Below, one piece after another: positions 42,189 through 51,268 of a stretch of 64,000 nt of DNA. Positions within the stretch are counted from its first letter, which is position 1. Each line of letters starts with the position of its first letter. This DNA is from JASLBX01 sp035762665. GTDB taxonomy: Bacteria; Actinomycetota; Actinomycetes; Jiangellales; Jiangellaceae. The stretch is from positions 56,257 through 120,256 of the forward strand of contig DASTNZ010000062.1 in NCBI GenBank assembly GCA_035762665.1, read 5' to 3'. The notes under the pieces are model-generated. The model was not told the origin of the DNA. It ran no database searches and saw only the letters and a program-made list of their open reading frames with translations. The position numbers and the translations under genes are program-made.

Positions 42189-44151
42189 GGTCGGCCTCCG
42201 CGTCGCTGGTCGCCACCCGGTGCCCGCTCTTACCGAGGTACACGCTGACCACTGCGGGGTCTCGCATCACCGTCTGAGTGTCACCGTCGGCCAGCAGGCG
42301 GCCGCGGTTGAGCACGACCACTCGTGCGGCCAGCAGGTTTACGACCCGCAGCAGGTGCTCGACGATCACGATGGTGACCCCCGAGGCGTGGATGCGCCGG
42401 ACGACTTCGACGGCATTGTCGACCTCAGCCGGGTTCAGCCCGGCCAGCGCCTCGTCCAGGAGTAGCACCTTGGGACTGGTGGCCAGGGCTCGCGCCATCT
42501 CCAGCAGCTGGCGCTGGTGCAGGTTTATGTCGCCGGGGCGCGCGGACGATTGGTGGCCCAGGCCGACGAACTCCAGATGCTCGCCGGCCTGATCGCGGGC
42601 TTCGGCCAGACCGTGCGGCTTCCTACCGAACATGACGGCCATGGCCACGTTGTCACGCAGCGTCATCGATTCGAACGGCCGCGGGATCTGGTAGGTGCGG
42701 GCGACGCCGACATGGGTGATCGCGTGCGGAGTCAGCCGGGTGGTGTTTCGGCCGGCGACGTGGATGCTGCCCCTCGTCGGCCGGATCGTCCCGGAAAGCA
42801 GGTTTACCAGCGTGGTCTTACCAGATCCGTTTGGCCCAATCAGCCCGACCAGCTCGCCTTGGCGGATTTGCAGGTTCAACCCGTCGAGGGCACGCACGCC
42901 ACCGAAGTGGCGCACCAGATCCCGGCACTCGATCACGACAGGGGCAGAGGGGTTGGCAGCCACGCTGACCGGGGTTTGTGCCGCCACTGCGGGCTCGGTC
43001 GCCGAAGGCCGCACGTCCGCAGTACCAGCGGGTAAGGCCGCAGGCGGCGACGGCGCGCGGCGACGGAGCGGCGTCGGCAACCAGCGCTCCGGCCAGAATG
43101 CTGTGACGGCCGTCACCACCATTGCCAGGGCGATCGAGTCGAGCAGCTCACCGACTCCCAATGCCATGAGAACGGCCAGGCTGCCGAGGCCGGCGAGCGC
43201 GGTCGCACGCGGCCGGGCCCGCAATCGGGACCACAGCCCGTCCGGCGCGAAGATCACCATCACGGCTAGCAGGCCACCGAAGATGATCATGCGCCAGCTG
43301 TCGAAAGCCCCTCCGGCCAGTCGGTCCTGCAGCAGCACGATGACCGCCGCGCCGATCACGGGCCCAACCCAATGGGTTCGGCCACCGAGCACGCTCATCA
43401 CGATCACGAACAGCGGCACGGTTAGCCCGAAGACGACTTCTACCTGGACGAACCCGAACTGCAGGGCCAACGCGCAGCCGGCGATACCGCCAATGGCGCC
43501 GGTGACGGCGATGGCCAGCATCTTCCAGCGGAACGTCGGCACGCCGAGCGCCTCGGCCACGTCCTCGTTGTCTCGGATCGCCGCCAGCGCCCACCCGAAG
43601 CGAGAGTGGTAGATCGCGAATGCTCCTGCCACCGCCACAACCGCAATCACCAGCGCGACCAAGTACAGGAACTCCTGGAACACCAGTGGCTCGGGCACCT
43701 CCGGCACTGGCACCAGCACGCCTTGTCCGCCGTCGATCTCGCTGCTGAGCCGGGCGACCGCGGCCAGGATGGACGGCACAGCCAGGGTAAGCAATGCGAA
43801 CGTCGCCCCCCGGAAGGAGCCGAGCCGGAACGCCAGGGCTCCGATACCCAGGCCGACCAGCATGGACAGCAACGCGGCCGCGGGCAGGGTGAGGTAGAAG
43901 CTCCAGTCATGCTTGGACGTCAGCACGGCGGTGGCGTAGACCCCAACTCCCACGAATGCACCCTGTCCGAAGCTGAAGTAGCCGGAGTAGCCCGACAGGA
44001 TGTTCCAGCTCGTGGCCTGCGCGATCCAGAAGTACAGGGTGGAGAGCAGCGTGATGTAGAAGAGCGACACGCCGAGCGGTTCTCGAAAGAACGCCAGGGC
44101 AGCAAGCGCCAACAACGCGAGCGGGAATGCGATCAGGCCACGGCGCATCAT
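42181..44151 (-). CDS. LivM-LivG fusion: ABC permease joined to ATP-binding domain
   Basis: 656 residues from the ATG that overlaps the LivH stop (ATGA). Residues 1-345 are a LivM permease (ATSWNILSGYSGYFSFGQGA hallmark, AAIRDNEDVAEALGVPTFRW coupling loop). A Pro/Ala linker (LPTPLRRRAPSPPAALPAG) leads to a LivG ATPase: Walker A GPNGSGKTTLVNLLSG, IPRPFESMTLRDNVAMAVMF, signature NLHQRQLLEMARALATSP and Walker B VLLLDEALAGLNPAEVD. The signature is NLHQRQLL rather than LSYGQQRR. The continuous open frame shows a true fusion. The frame opens upstream to 44439, but those codons are LivH in another frame. Confidence 0.94.
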   Translation of the reverse strand: MMRRGLIAFPLALLALAALAFFREPLGVSLFYITLLSTLYFWIAQATSWNILSGYSGYFSFGQGAFVGVGVYATAVLTSKHDWSFYLTLPAAALLSMLVGLGIGALAFRLGSFRGATFALLTLAVPSILAAVARLSSEIDGGQGVLVPVPEVPEPLVFQEFLYLVALVIAVVAVAGAFAIYHSRFGWALAAIRDNEDVAEALGVPTFRWKMLAIAVTGAIGGIAGCALALQFGFVQVEVVFGLTVPLFVIVMSVLGGRTHWVGPVIGAAVIVLLQDRLAGGAFDSWRMIIFGGLLAVMVIFAPDGLWSRLRARPRATALAGLGSLAVLMALGVGELLDSIALAMVVTAVTAFWPERWLPTPLRRRAPSPPAALPAGTADVRPSATEPAVAAQTPVSVAANPSAPVVIECRDLVRHFGGVRALDGLNLQIRQGELVGLIGPNGSGKTTLVNLLSGTIRPTRGSIHVAGRNTTRLTPHAITHVGVARTYQIPRPFESMTLRDNVAMAVMFGRKPHGLAEARDQAGEHLEFVGLGHQSSARPGDINLHQRQLLEMARALATSPKVLLLDEALAGLNPAEVDNAVEVVRRIHASGVTIVIVEHLLRVVNLLAARVVVLNRGRLLADGDTQTVMRDPAVVSVYLGKSGHRVATSDAEADHA

Positions 44152-45056
44152 CGGGCCATCACTCTCCGCCCCCAGCGCGGCCTGGCCGGTCCCCGGTGTT
44201 TCCGTACGAACAGCCCCTCCGGCCGGAAAAGCAGCGCGAGCACAATCGCCACGAAAACCACGAGTAGTGAGGCAGTGGCTTCCCACAGCACCGAAGCCAC
44301 GCTGTAGAGGGCCCCCACGAGCACGCCCGCGGCCAGTGTGCCGAGCACGTGGCCGATGCCGCCGAGGATGACGACCGCGAACACGATGCCAATCCATTCG
44401 AACGGGGCGTCCGGCACGAGCGTGAAGCTCAGCGCCCACAGCATGCCGGCGATCGCCGCGGTGGCTCCAGCCGCGCCGGCCAGCAGCATGCCGAGCCGCT
44501 GGTGATCAATTCCATACGCCGCCGCCATGTCACGGTCCTCGGCGAACGCGCGCAGTGCCCGGCCGACGAACGTCGTCTGGAGCAGCACCCAAGCCGCGAC
44601 TATGACGACCGTACCGAAGGCGAACGCGATCACCCGGGATAGTGGGAACGCGAACGAACCCAGGAACCACGACTGAGTGCCATAGGGATTTACCGCCGGC
44701 CCCATCTGCCGGAAGTCGGCGGTCCATACGTTGTGAACTATCTGGATGGTGATGATCAATACCCCGAAGCTCACCAGGAGCGAAGTGAATTCAGTCAGAC
44801 CGGTCCGGTCGTACACCCAGTGCAGGGCGGCGCCGAGCAGGAACATCAGTGGAGCGGTCACGACAACGGTGAGGATCGGGTCGATGCCCCACGAGATCGC
44901 CAGTTGATAGGTGAAGTAGGCGCCGAGCAGAATCATCCCGAAATGCGCCAGGTTGATCAGTCGGAGCATTCCCCACGACACGGACAGCCCCACCGCCATC
45001 ATGGCGTACATTCCACCTAGCATTGCTCCGCTGATCACGGCCTGCGCGATGCTCAT
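44148..45056 (-). CDS. livH: Branched-chain amino acid-type ABC transporter permease LivH
   Basis: 302 residues, about eight helices. AVISGAMLGGMYAMMAVGLS is the LivH start, MLRLINLAHFGMILLGAYFT the first-loop motif, LRAFAEDRDMAAAYGIDHQR the coupling loop, and VVILGGIGHVLGTLAAGVLV near the end. It lies 42 bases after the binding-protein gene and overlaps the LivM-LivG fusion. It forms the membrane channel with the LivM domain of that fusion. Confidence 0.94.
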   Translation of the reverse strand: MSIAQAVISGAMLGGMYAMMAVGLSVSWGMLRLINLAHFGMILLGAYFTYQLAISWGIDPILTVVVTAPLMFLLGAALHWVYDRTGLTEFTSLLVSFGVLIITIQIVHNVWTADFRQMGPAVNPYGTQSWFLGSFAFPLSRVIAFAFGTVVIVAAWVLLQTTFVGRALRAFAEDRDMAAAYGIDHQRLGMLLAGAAGATAAIAGMLWALSFTLVPDAPFEWIGIVFAVVILGGIGHVLGTLAAGVLVGALYSVASVLWEATASLLVVFVAIVLALLFRPEGLFVRKHRGPARPRWGRRVMAR

Positions 45057-45098
45057 CTATGCATCCTTGCCTGGCGGTGGGACTGTCAACGTCTAAGG

Positions 45099-46400
45099 TC
45101 AATTCCCCGGCGGCACCACGTCCGCGGCCGCCCGGTCCTCCGGCCAAACCATGACCCAGTCACCGTTCTGGACCTGCTTGATGCCCACGTTGGACTCCCA
45201 GAAGTTGTGCTGTTCCGGGTCGAAGGTCAGGTGGCCGTTCAGCGTTGTGTCGACCCCGTTCTCGACCAGGTAGTCACACAGCGCCTCCTGTTCGAGCGTA
45301 TCGGCACCTTCGACGGCGCCGACCAGGATCTCCCAGGCGTTCCACGAGGCGGCGGCCTGGGACTCGAACACCGTGTAGGGCAGGCCGGCGTCCGTGGCGC
45401 GCTGGCTGAACTCTTCGGTGATCTCACGCACCTCGTCGCCGTACTGCTCCAGGATCGGCTCGTTCGGCTCGAACAGCGACACCGACAGCACGCCCTCGGC
45501 ATTTTCGCCGAGCCCGAGGATTGGTCCCGGTGCCGGGAACAACGTAAAGAACATCGGTGGCTGGTAGTCCAGCTGCGCCATCGCCTCGACGATCCCAACC
45601 GGGTCCACCGCGAGTCCGTTGTTGATGACGATGTCCGCGTCGGCGTCACGCAGCTGCGTCGCGATCGAGCCCCACTCCTGGTTGCCGGGTGGGTACCGTA
45701 GGTCGGCGACGACCTCGAGGTCATACTCCGGTGCGATGCCGAGCATCCCTTGGCCGACACCCTGCTCGACGAACCCTTCGGTCATCGGCTGCGTCGAGCC
45801 GCTTTCGTTCGTTACCAGCGCGATCGTCTGAGGTGGGTCAGGAAGGCCTGCGAGCATTTCGAACAGCAACTCCGAAGTGTATTCGTCCGGTACGGGGTCC
45901 ATCGACCAGCCGGGGAACTGGCATTGGTAGGTCAGCAGCGGCGCATGGATCGCCGTGTGCTGTGGCATCATGTAGCCCGCTCGCTCGGCCACCGCGACCG
46001 CCGGAATGATGTTCGGCGTGGCATACGGTCCGATGACCAGGTCGACCTGATCCTGGTTGATCAATCGCTCGTAAAGCTGGGTGACCTGGGCGCTGTCGGA
46101 CTCGTCATCGAGCAGCTGCCATTCCACCGGGCGGCCCAGCAAGCCGCCGTTCTCGTTGAGACGCTCGACGAACTGCTCGCCAACGATCTGGTGGATGGCG
46201 CCGGTCGGCCCGAAGGCGCCGGTCAGCGACAACGTCGAGCCGATGACGATCGGCTCGCCGCTCGGCTCCTCGCCGTCTGTGGGTGCTTCCGTCTGGGGCT
46301 CTTCGGCCGTGTCGTCATCGGCGTCGTCGCCGCCGCAAGCGGCGAGGATCAGCGCCATTGCCGCCACGGCAGAACCGTACGCGCGTGCTCGCGACCTCAT
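45099..46400 (-). CDS. ABC transporter substrate-binding lipoprotein (second Liv system)
   Basis: 433 residues. Signal MRSRARAYGSAVAAMALILA with lipobox LILAAC, then a Gly/Asp/Glu linker and a Leu/Ile/Val-binding fold (IVIGSTLSLTGAFGPTGAIH, RLNENGGLLGRPVEWQLLDD, LINQDQVDLVIGPYATPN). The ATG overlaps the stop of the preceding remnant ORF (ATGA). Its ligand is likely the product of the Tat-exported amidohydrolases encoded just upstream in the same operon. Confidence 0.92.
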   Translation of the reverse strand: MRSRARAYGSAVAAMALILAACGGDDADDDTAEEPQTEAPTDGEEPSGEPIVIGSTLSLTGAFGPTGAIHQIVGEQFVERLNENGGLLGRPVEWQLLDDESDSAQVTQLYERLINQDQVDLVIGPYATPNIIPAVAVAERAGYMMPQHTAIHAPLLTYQCQFPGWSMDPVPDEYTSELLFEMLAGLPDPPQTIALVTNESGSTQPMTEGFVEQGVGQGMLGIAPEYDLEVVADLRYPPGNQEWGSIATQLRDADADIVINNGLAVDPVGIVEAMAQLDYQPPMFFTLFPAPGPILGLGENAEGVLSVSLFEPNEPILEQYGDEVREITEEFSQRATDAGLPYTVFESQAAASWNAWEILVGAVEGADTLEQEALCDYLVENGVDTTLNGHLTFDPEQHNFWESNVGIKQVQNGDWVMVWPEDRAAADVVPPGN

Positions 46401-46681
46401 GTCTCACCTCTTCGTTGATGGTGTGGGGTGTCTGGTGACCATGCCGGTGGCATGGAGGTTCGTCCCGCCGCTGCCCGGGTCACCCGCTGGCCGACAGCCG
46501 CCGGTCGTACGGCCGGACGGCGGCCGCGCACACGGCTGCGCCCACGTCCGCGGTCGCGTCCGCCGTCCCCCCTTGCCCGTAGCCGTGGTCCGCAGGGCGA
46601 CCAGGCCGCCGCTGGCGAAGCCGCGCGGCCCGCGGCTTCGCCCAGCTCGAGCAAGTCCCGTCGGGAGACTCGTCCGCTCAT
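46397..46681 (-). pseudogene. Remnant of a third Tat-signal amidohydrolase
   Basis: 94-codon frame starting MSGRVSRRDLLELGEAAGRA, which matches the Tat leaders of the two preceding genes (MSERISRRDVFRTGAAAGAA and RGISRRDVFRTGAAAGVAAA). After about 20 residues the reading turns into Arg/Gly/Pro-rich sequence without homology. Both ends keep ATGA overlaps with the amidohydrolase before and the binding protein after. The most direct reading is a third copy lost by deletion, kept as a translational bridge; alternatively a small exported peptide. Confidence 0.6.
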
Positions 46682-48360
46682 CAGCTGACTTCTCCTGTGT
46701 CGTGGACGACTTGACCGTCGACGATCGTCAGCACCGATCGGATGTGCCGCAGCCGGTCATCCGGCACTGAGAAGTAGTCCTCGCTCAATACGACAAGGTC
46801 AGCCAGCTTGCCGGTTTCGATCGTGCCCAGGGTGTCCTCCTCGCGGAGGAACCACCCGTTCTCCCGGGTGTAAAGCCGCAGGACCTCCTGGCGGGATATC
46901 TGTTGTCCGCCGTTGATCAGGACGCCGCGCGCGTTGAGCCCTGTGGTCGCGTAGTACATGTGAATCCACGGGTTCATCGGGGCGATCTGCATGCCGTCCG
47001 AACTCATGCCCGCATTGATCCCGTTGTCGACGATCATTCGGAACGGCGGGCCGTTACTCGCAGGAGAGCCGGCGAGGTACCGCCAGCCGGTCAGCGAGAG
47101 ACCACCGCCCAGCGCCTTGTGCCGGCGCACGTACTCCTCGGTGATGAACGGCACGTGGGCCACGACCCACCGCAAGTCTGTGATCGGGAACTCATCGTTC
47201 ACCATCTCGAAGGCCTGGATCTCCTGTTGGAAGTCAGTCGTGCTCAGCGAGTGCACCTCGGCCCGCCAACCCGCTTCGGCCACCCGGCGGGCCGCATTCA
47301 GGAACGGGCTGGTCGGCCCCGTTCCCTGGGCGATGAACTCACCAATGCCACCGGTTCGCGTGAAGTCGTCACCGAAGAACTGGAACGCGTTCTTCAGCCG
47401 CTCGACGAGCTCGGGGGTGGCCTGGTCGGACTCCATGTGCAGGAAGTTGATGCGAAGCCGGGCGCGCAGGTCGCCGTCGTCGTGTACCGCGAGGAAAGGT
47501 AGGTGCATGGTGAAGTTGTCCTCGTGCGCGGCGCCGTCCGACGGCGTCCCGGTCGCCTGGAACGCACCCTGGTCGAGGTGTGTCGTAACGCCGAGGCTGA
47601 GCCCGTAGGCGAGCGCGTCGATCGCACCGCGCTTTCGCTCGTCGAAGTTGAGCAGCGTCTGGCGTAGCGCCAGGGTGGCTCGCCCGGTCGGGCTGGTCGC
47701 CCCGAACCCGCCGGCAATCGAGCCATCGTCGCCAACAGGAATGCCGAGGCCATCGAAGAACGCCTTGCCGAGGCTGTTGGTCGCGGACGGTCCGCTGAAC
47801 GACTCCGAGATGTAGACGGGGTTGTGGGGGACGGCCTCGTCCAGCTCGGCTCGGGTCGGGAACCGTGGCGTCTGGTCAGTAGGCACGAGGTGATTGCGGT
47901 GAAAGCCGCCGATTGTGGTGATCCACGCACCGGCGGGTATGCCGGCTGCGCGCTGGGCGTAGATCGACTGGACGTCTGCGATCGAGTACGCGTTCTCAAG
48001 CGGCGTGTGGTAACCGGGGCGGTTACCCATCAAGACGATGTGGTTGTGGTTGTCGATGATGCCGGGGACGACGGTTCGGCCGCGGAGGTTGATCACCTTG
48101 CTGCCGGGTCCTGGGTTGGCCGCGCTGTCGCCGGCGGAGACGAACCGGCCGTCGCGGATGGAGACGTTGCGGACGACGGAGTTGTTCGCGTCCATGGTGT
48201 GAATCTTGCCGTTGACGAGGGTCAGCGTGCCCTCATCGCCGCCGTCCTGGGTTGATGGCGAGGCGGCGGCCGGTCCGGCACCGGCGCCGGCCAGTGCCGC
48301 CGCAGCACCGGCGGCAGCACCGGTTCGAAATACGTCTCGCCGCGAGATGCGCTCACTCAT
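46681..48360 (-). CDS. Tat-exported amidohydrolase, YtcJ/amidohydrolase-3 family (copy 1)
   Basis: 559 residues. The twin-arginine leader MSERISRRDVFRTGAAAGAA is followed by the beta-sandwich start LTLVNGKIHTMDANNSVVRN, the metal-binding VVPGIIDNHNHIVLMGNRPG, mid motifs ITDLRWVVAHVPFITEEYVR and INAGMSSDGMQIAPMNPWIH, and the closing ETGKLADLVVLSEDYFSVPD. Related enzymes hydrolyse amide or ring C-N bonds with zinc. ATG 48360 overlaps the stop of copy 2. About 40-45% similarity to copy 2 by eye suggests a tandem duplication. It acts outside the membrane. Confidence 0.9.
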   Translation of the reverse strand: MSERISRRDVFRTGAAAGAAAALAGAGAGPAAASPSTQDGGDEGTLTLVNGKIHTMDANNSVVRNVSIRDGRFVSAGDSAANPGPGSKVINLRGRTVVPGIIDNHNHIVLMGNRPGYHTPLENAYSIADVQSIYAQRAAGIPAGAWITTIGGFHRNHLVPTDQTPRFPTRAELDEAVPHNPVYISESFSGPSATNSLGKAFFDGLGIPVGDDGSIAGGFGATSPTGRATLALRQTLLNFDERKRGAIDALAYGLSLGVTTHLDQGAFQATGTPSDGAAHEDNFTMHLPFLAVHDDGDLRARLRINFLHMESDQATPELVERLKNAFQFFGDDFTRTGGIGEFIAQGTGPTSPFLNAARRVAEAGWRAEVHSLSTTDFQQEIQAFEMVNDEFPITDLRWVVAHVPFITEEYVRRHKALGGGLSLTGWRYLAGSPASNGPPFRMIVDNGINAGMSSDGMQIAPMNPWIHMYYATTGLNARGVLINGGQQISRQEVLRLYTRENGWFLREEDTLGTIETGKLADLVVLSEDYFSVPDDRLRHIRSVLTIVDGQVVHDTGEVS

Positions 48361-50144
48361 CAGCCGACCTCCCCCGTGTTGTGAATGATCCGGCCGCCGA
48401 CGACGGTGAGGACCGGACGGGTCCGCCTCATCTCGTCGGGACTGACAGTGAAGTAGTCCCTGTCGAGCACCAGTAGATCTGCGAGCTTGCCGACTTCGAT
48501 GGAGCCGAGGTCGTCCTCGCGGTTGAGATACCAGGCGTTGCCCCGGGTGTACAGGTGCAGGGCCTGCTGGCGGGAGATCTGCTGACCAGGATTGATCACA
48601 ACACTGTTGAGGTTCAGGCCGGTGGTGGCGTAGTGCAGCGCGTACCACGGGTTGTGTGGCGCGATGTGTACACCGTCCTCATGGAGGCCGAGCATGATGC
48701 CGCTTTCCAGCATGCGCGGGAAGAACGGCCCGACCGGGTTGGCGGGAGGTGCGGTGGCCGTGCTCTGCCAGCGGAAACCCGACGCCGAAACCCCGACGTT
48801 GAGCGCCTTGAGCCGAGCAAGCTGGTCCTCAGTCGCCAGGTCGCCGTGCTGTAGACCCCACCGCAGGTCGGTGATGCCGAATTCGGCGTCCATCGCCTCA
48901 TAGGTCTCAACTACCTGCTGGATGTTCGTGACGCTCGTCTGAGCGTTCTCGTTACGCCAGCCCGCCGCCGCGACGAGGCGCTGCGCTTCGAACCACACCG
49001 CGTACCCGGTCGGATTGGTGGCTTGCAGGGCGAACGGAGCGGCCCACTCACCGATCGCACCAGTACGGAGCATGTCGTCGCCGAAGAACTGGAACTGGTT
49101 CTTCAACCGCTCGCGCAACTCCGGAAGCTGGTTCTCCAGCCCGCCCAGGCTTGGGTTGTTGCCCTGGTTGTGCAGGAAGTTCATCTGCAGCCGGACCAGC
49201 GCATCTCCGTCTCGGTGAACGTCGATCCAGCCGTCGTACATCCGGAAGTGATCAAGAGTGGCGAGCGGGTGGTTCGGCTGGGGGTCACGCGGCCCGAACG
49301 CAACGGCGACCAGCGTCTGGTCCAGCAAGGCAGTCACGCCCACCTGTGCCGAGAACGCCATCGCATCGCGGGCGCTGCGCTTCTTGTCCTCGAACGTCTG
49401 GCGCACTCGCAGGTGGTAGAGCGCAGTCGTTGACTGCAGACCGCCGGCGATGGAGCCGTCGTCGCCGACGGTGACCGGTCCGGCCAGCGGTGAGACGACG
49501 TTCTCGAAGAACTCCTTGCCCAGACTGTTCACCCGCGACGGCCCGTTGAACTGCTGGAACAGGAAGACCGGCCGGTCAGGCACGGCCTCGTCCAGCTCCG
49601 CGCGGGTCGGCAATCTGCGCTCTGCCCAGTGGTTGGGATGCCAGCCGCCCATCGCGGTGATGAACGCGCCGTCTGGCACGTCTCCCCGGGCGCGACGGGC
49701 GGCCAACAGTTCCTGGACCTCAGCGATCGAAGTAGCCAACTCGAGCTGGGCGACGTGGTAGCCGGGCCGGTTGGCCAGACTCACGAAGTGGGTGTGGCTT
49801 TCGATCAAGCCAGGGACGACGGTGCGGCCGTGCAGGTTGATGACGCGCCCGGCGGTGTTAGGTGCCGCGTCACCGATGGCGACGATACGTCCGTTGCTGA
49901 TCGACACTGCGCGCGCCACGGTGCCGTCGTCGTCCATCGTGTGGATCTTGCCGTTGACCAGGACCAGGTCCTCGCCACCGACCTGCCCGGGCGGGCCGCC
50001 TCCCGGCGGCTCTGCCCCGGCGGCCGGGCCGGCGGCCGCGCCGCCAAGCGCCGCGGCGACGCCTGCGGCGGCCCCCGTCCTGAAGACATCTCGCCGGGAG
50101 ATGCCTCTGCTCTGCTTCCGATCGCGGCCGTCACCTTGGCTCAT
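48360..50144 (-). CDS. Tat-exported amidohydrolase, YtcJ/amidohydrolase-3 family (copy 2)
   Basis: 594 residues. N-terminal SRGISRRDVFRTGAAAGVAA is the Tat leader after a 14-residue hydrophilic start. DLVLVNGKIHTMDDDGTVAR, VVPGLIESHTHFVSLANRPG (HxH), ITDLRWGLQHGDLATEDQLA, IMLGLHEDGVHIAPHNPWYA and EVGKLADLLVLDRDYFTVSP follow copy 1 closely. The frame opens at 50249, but ATG 50144 is preferred (AAGGCGG upstream, Tat leader follows). First gene of the operon that continues to the transporter. The substrate is unknown. Confidence 0.9.
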   Translation of the reverse strand: MSQGDGRDRKQSRGISRRDVFRTGAAAGVAAALGGAAAGPAAGAEPPGGGPPGQVGGEDLVLVNGKIHTMDDDGTVARAVSISNGRIVAIGDAAPNTAGRVINLHGRTVVPGLIESHTHFVSLANRPGYHVAQLELATSIAEVQELLAARRARGDVPDGAFITAMGGWHPNHWAERRLPTRAELDEAVPDRPVFLFQQFNGPSRVNSLGKEFFENVVSPLAGPVTVGDDGSIAGGLQSTTALYHLRVRQTFEDKKRSARDAMAFSAQVGVTALLDQTLVAVAFGPRDPQPNHPLATLDHFRMYDGWIDVHRDGDALVRLQMNFLHNQGNNPSLGGLENQLPELRERLKNQFQFFGDDMLRTGAIGEWAAPFALQATNPTGYAVWFEAQRLVAAAGWRNENAQTSVTNIQQVVETYEAMDAEFGITDLRWGLQHGDLATEDQLARLKALNVGVSASGFRWQSTATAPPANPVGPFFPRMLESGIMLGLHEDGVHIAPHNPWYALHYATTGLNLNSVVINPGQQISRQQALHLYTRGNAWYLNREDDLGSIEVGKLADLLVLDRDYFTVSPDEMRRTRPVLTVVGGRIIHNTGEVG

Positions 50145-50205
50145 CGATCGACACCGCCTTCCCACGGTTGGTTCCGACAGGGATGGGCGCACTATCTGTT
50201 CGCGG

Positions 50206-50234
50206 AGTGTAGGCTCACTGAACGTAGCGTGCAA
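50206..50234 (-). promoter_or_regulatory. Candidate promoter for the amidohydrolase operon
   Basis: On the minus strand TTGCAC (50234-50229) and TACACT (50211-50206) are 17 bases apart, about 62 bases before the ATG. The -35 is weak, so this is tentative. It overlaps the left arm of the 50213-50277 inverted repeat, which would suit repression by a protein bound there. Confidence 0.35.
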
Positions 50235-50277
50235 TACCGCTGTTCGCACTCGTTAACACTTGGTGACCTCAGTGAGC
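50213..50277. promoter_or_regulatory. 9-bp inverted repeat, candidate operator
   Basis: GCTCACTGA at 50213-50221 and its exact complement TCAGTGAGC at 50269-50277 flank 47 bases containing the candidate promoter. Wide spacing suggests two operator half-sites or looping rather than a hairpin. The XRE-cupin regulator encoded next door is the obvious candidate to bind it. Confidence 0.35.
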
Positions 50278-50398
50278 GCGTGATGCGCCGGAGTTGAGCG
50301 GGTCCGGCAATGACACCGCCACCGGCCTCGGTTGGCGCGGGGCCCGAGATTTCGCCCGGCCGATCGTCAGCACAGCCATGGCCCGGAGGCTCAGGGAC

Positions 50399-51166
50399 TC
50401 AGTGCGTCCGCTCGAGGACGAACCATACGCCGACTGCCGGCTCGGTGCCCTCGTTGCGGTACCCATGCGGCGTGGTGGAATCGAATGAGATGGCGTCGCC
50501 AGGATGGAGTTGGTGCTCGTCGAAGCCCAAGGTCAGGATCAGTTCACCACTAACCAGATAACCGAACTCGGTACCGGTGTGGCGCATCAGCGTCCCCGAC
50601 GTCGAGGAGGACCCGCCGGGCTGATACGTGACCAGCAGAAAGTCGACATGGATGCCCGGTACCTGGCCGAGCAACTCCCAGACCACGCCGGTCTCCAGGG
50701 TCAACGTTTCACGGTGGTCAGGGTGAACGATCGGGCCGACTCTACGTGCGTAGTCGGGCCGGATCGTTCGGCGCTGGCCGCCCGCCTGTGGCTCGGAACC
50801 TTCTACACTGGGCATGCCGCCGTTGGCCGGTTCGGCGCCGTCGATGGTGGGAGTGAACAGGTCCTCGATGGAAATGCCTAAGGCCGTCGTTATGGCGTAC
50901 AAGGTGCTCACCGATGGTTGGCTCTTGTCGGTCTCGATCTGGGAGATCAGGCTTGCGGAAACCCCTATCTCCCGAGCCAGGCCGCGCACGGTTACCCCGC
51001 GACGGGCTCGTTCCTCCCGGATCCGCCCGCCGATGGGAGGAACCTCGGATGTGCTCAACCTTGCTCCCGGCTTCGCGGACGATGTCCTTGGAAGGGTACC
51101 GCCGCGGTCCGCGCCGCCATGCGTGATCGGGCTCAACGCGCCTCCAGTCGGGTCCGGATCGGTCAC
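50399..51166 (-). CDS. XRE-family regulator with C-terminal cupin domain
   Basis: About 255 residues. The helix-turn-helix is IREERARRGVTVRGLAREIG then VSASLISQIETDKSQPSVST; the cupin has GTLMRHTGTEFGYLVSGELI, LGFDEHQLHPGDAISFDSTT and PHGYRNEGTEPAVGVWFVL. Such XRE-cupin proteins (PuuR/SutR type) usually control adjacent catabolic genes and sense a small molecule in the cupin. It lies between the amidohydrolase-transporter operon and the divergent M24 gene. The start is uncertain: the frame opens at 51673; GTG 51166 is the nearest plausible codon. Confidence 0.85.
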   Translation of the reverse strand: MTDPDPTGGALSPITHGGADRGGTLPRTSSAKPGARLSTSEVPPIGGRIREERARRGVTVRGLAREIGVSASLISQIETDKSQPSVSTLYAITTALGISIEDLFTPTIDGAEPANGGMPSVEGSEPQAGGQRRTIRPDYARRVGPIVHPDHRETLTLETGVVWELLGQVPGIHVDFLLVTYQPGGSSSTSGTLMRHTGTEFGYLVSGELILTLGFDEHQLHPGDAISFDSTTPHGYRNEGTEPAVGVWFVLERTH

Positions 51167-51268
51167 GGAGGGTTGACGGGGTGACTCACCTCCGCTTAAC
51201 TCTGCGGTAAGCAGTATTAAACAGCATGCACCAAGCTTGAGTGCTGGCGCCGAGGATGTGCATGGACG

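Larger units (their letters stand above)
50145..50398. other. Upstream region of the amidohydrolase-transporter operon
   Basis: 254 bases with no convincing gene between copy 2 and the XRE-cupin stop. It holds a promoter-like pair on the minus strand and a 9-bp inverted repeat around it, listed separately. Confidence 0.5.
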
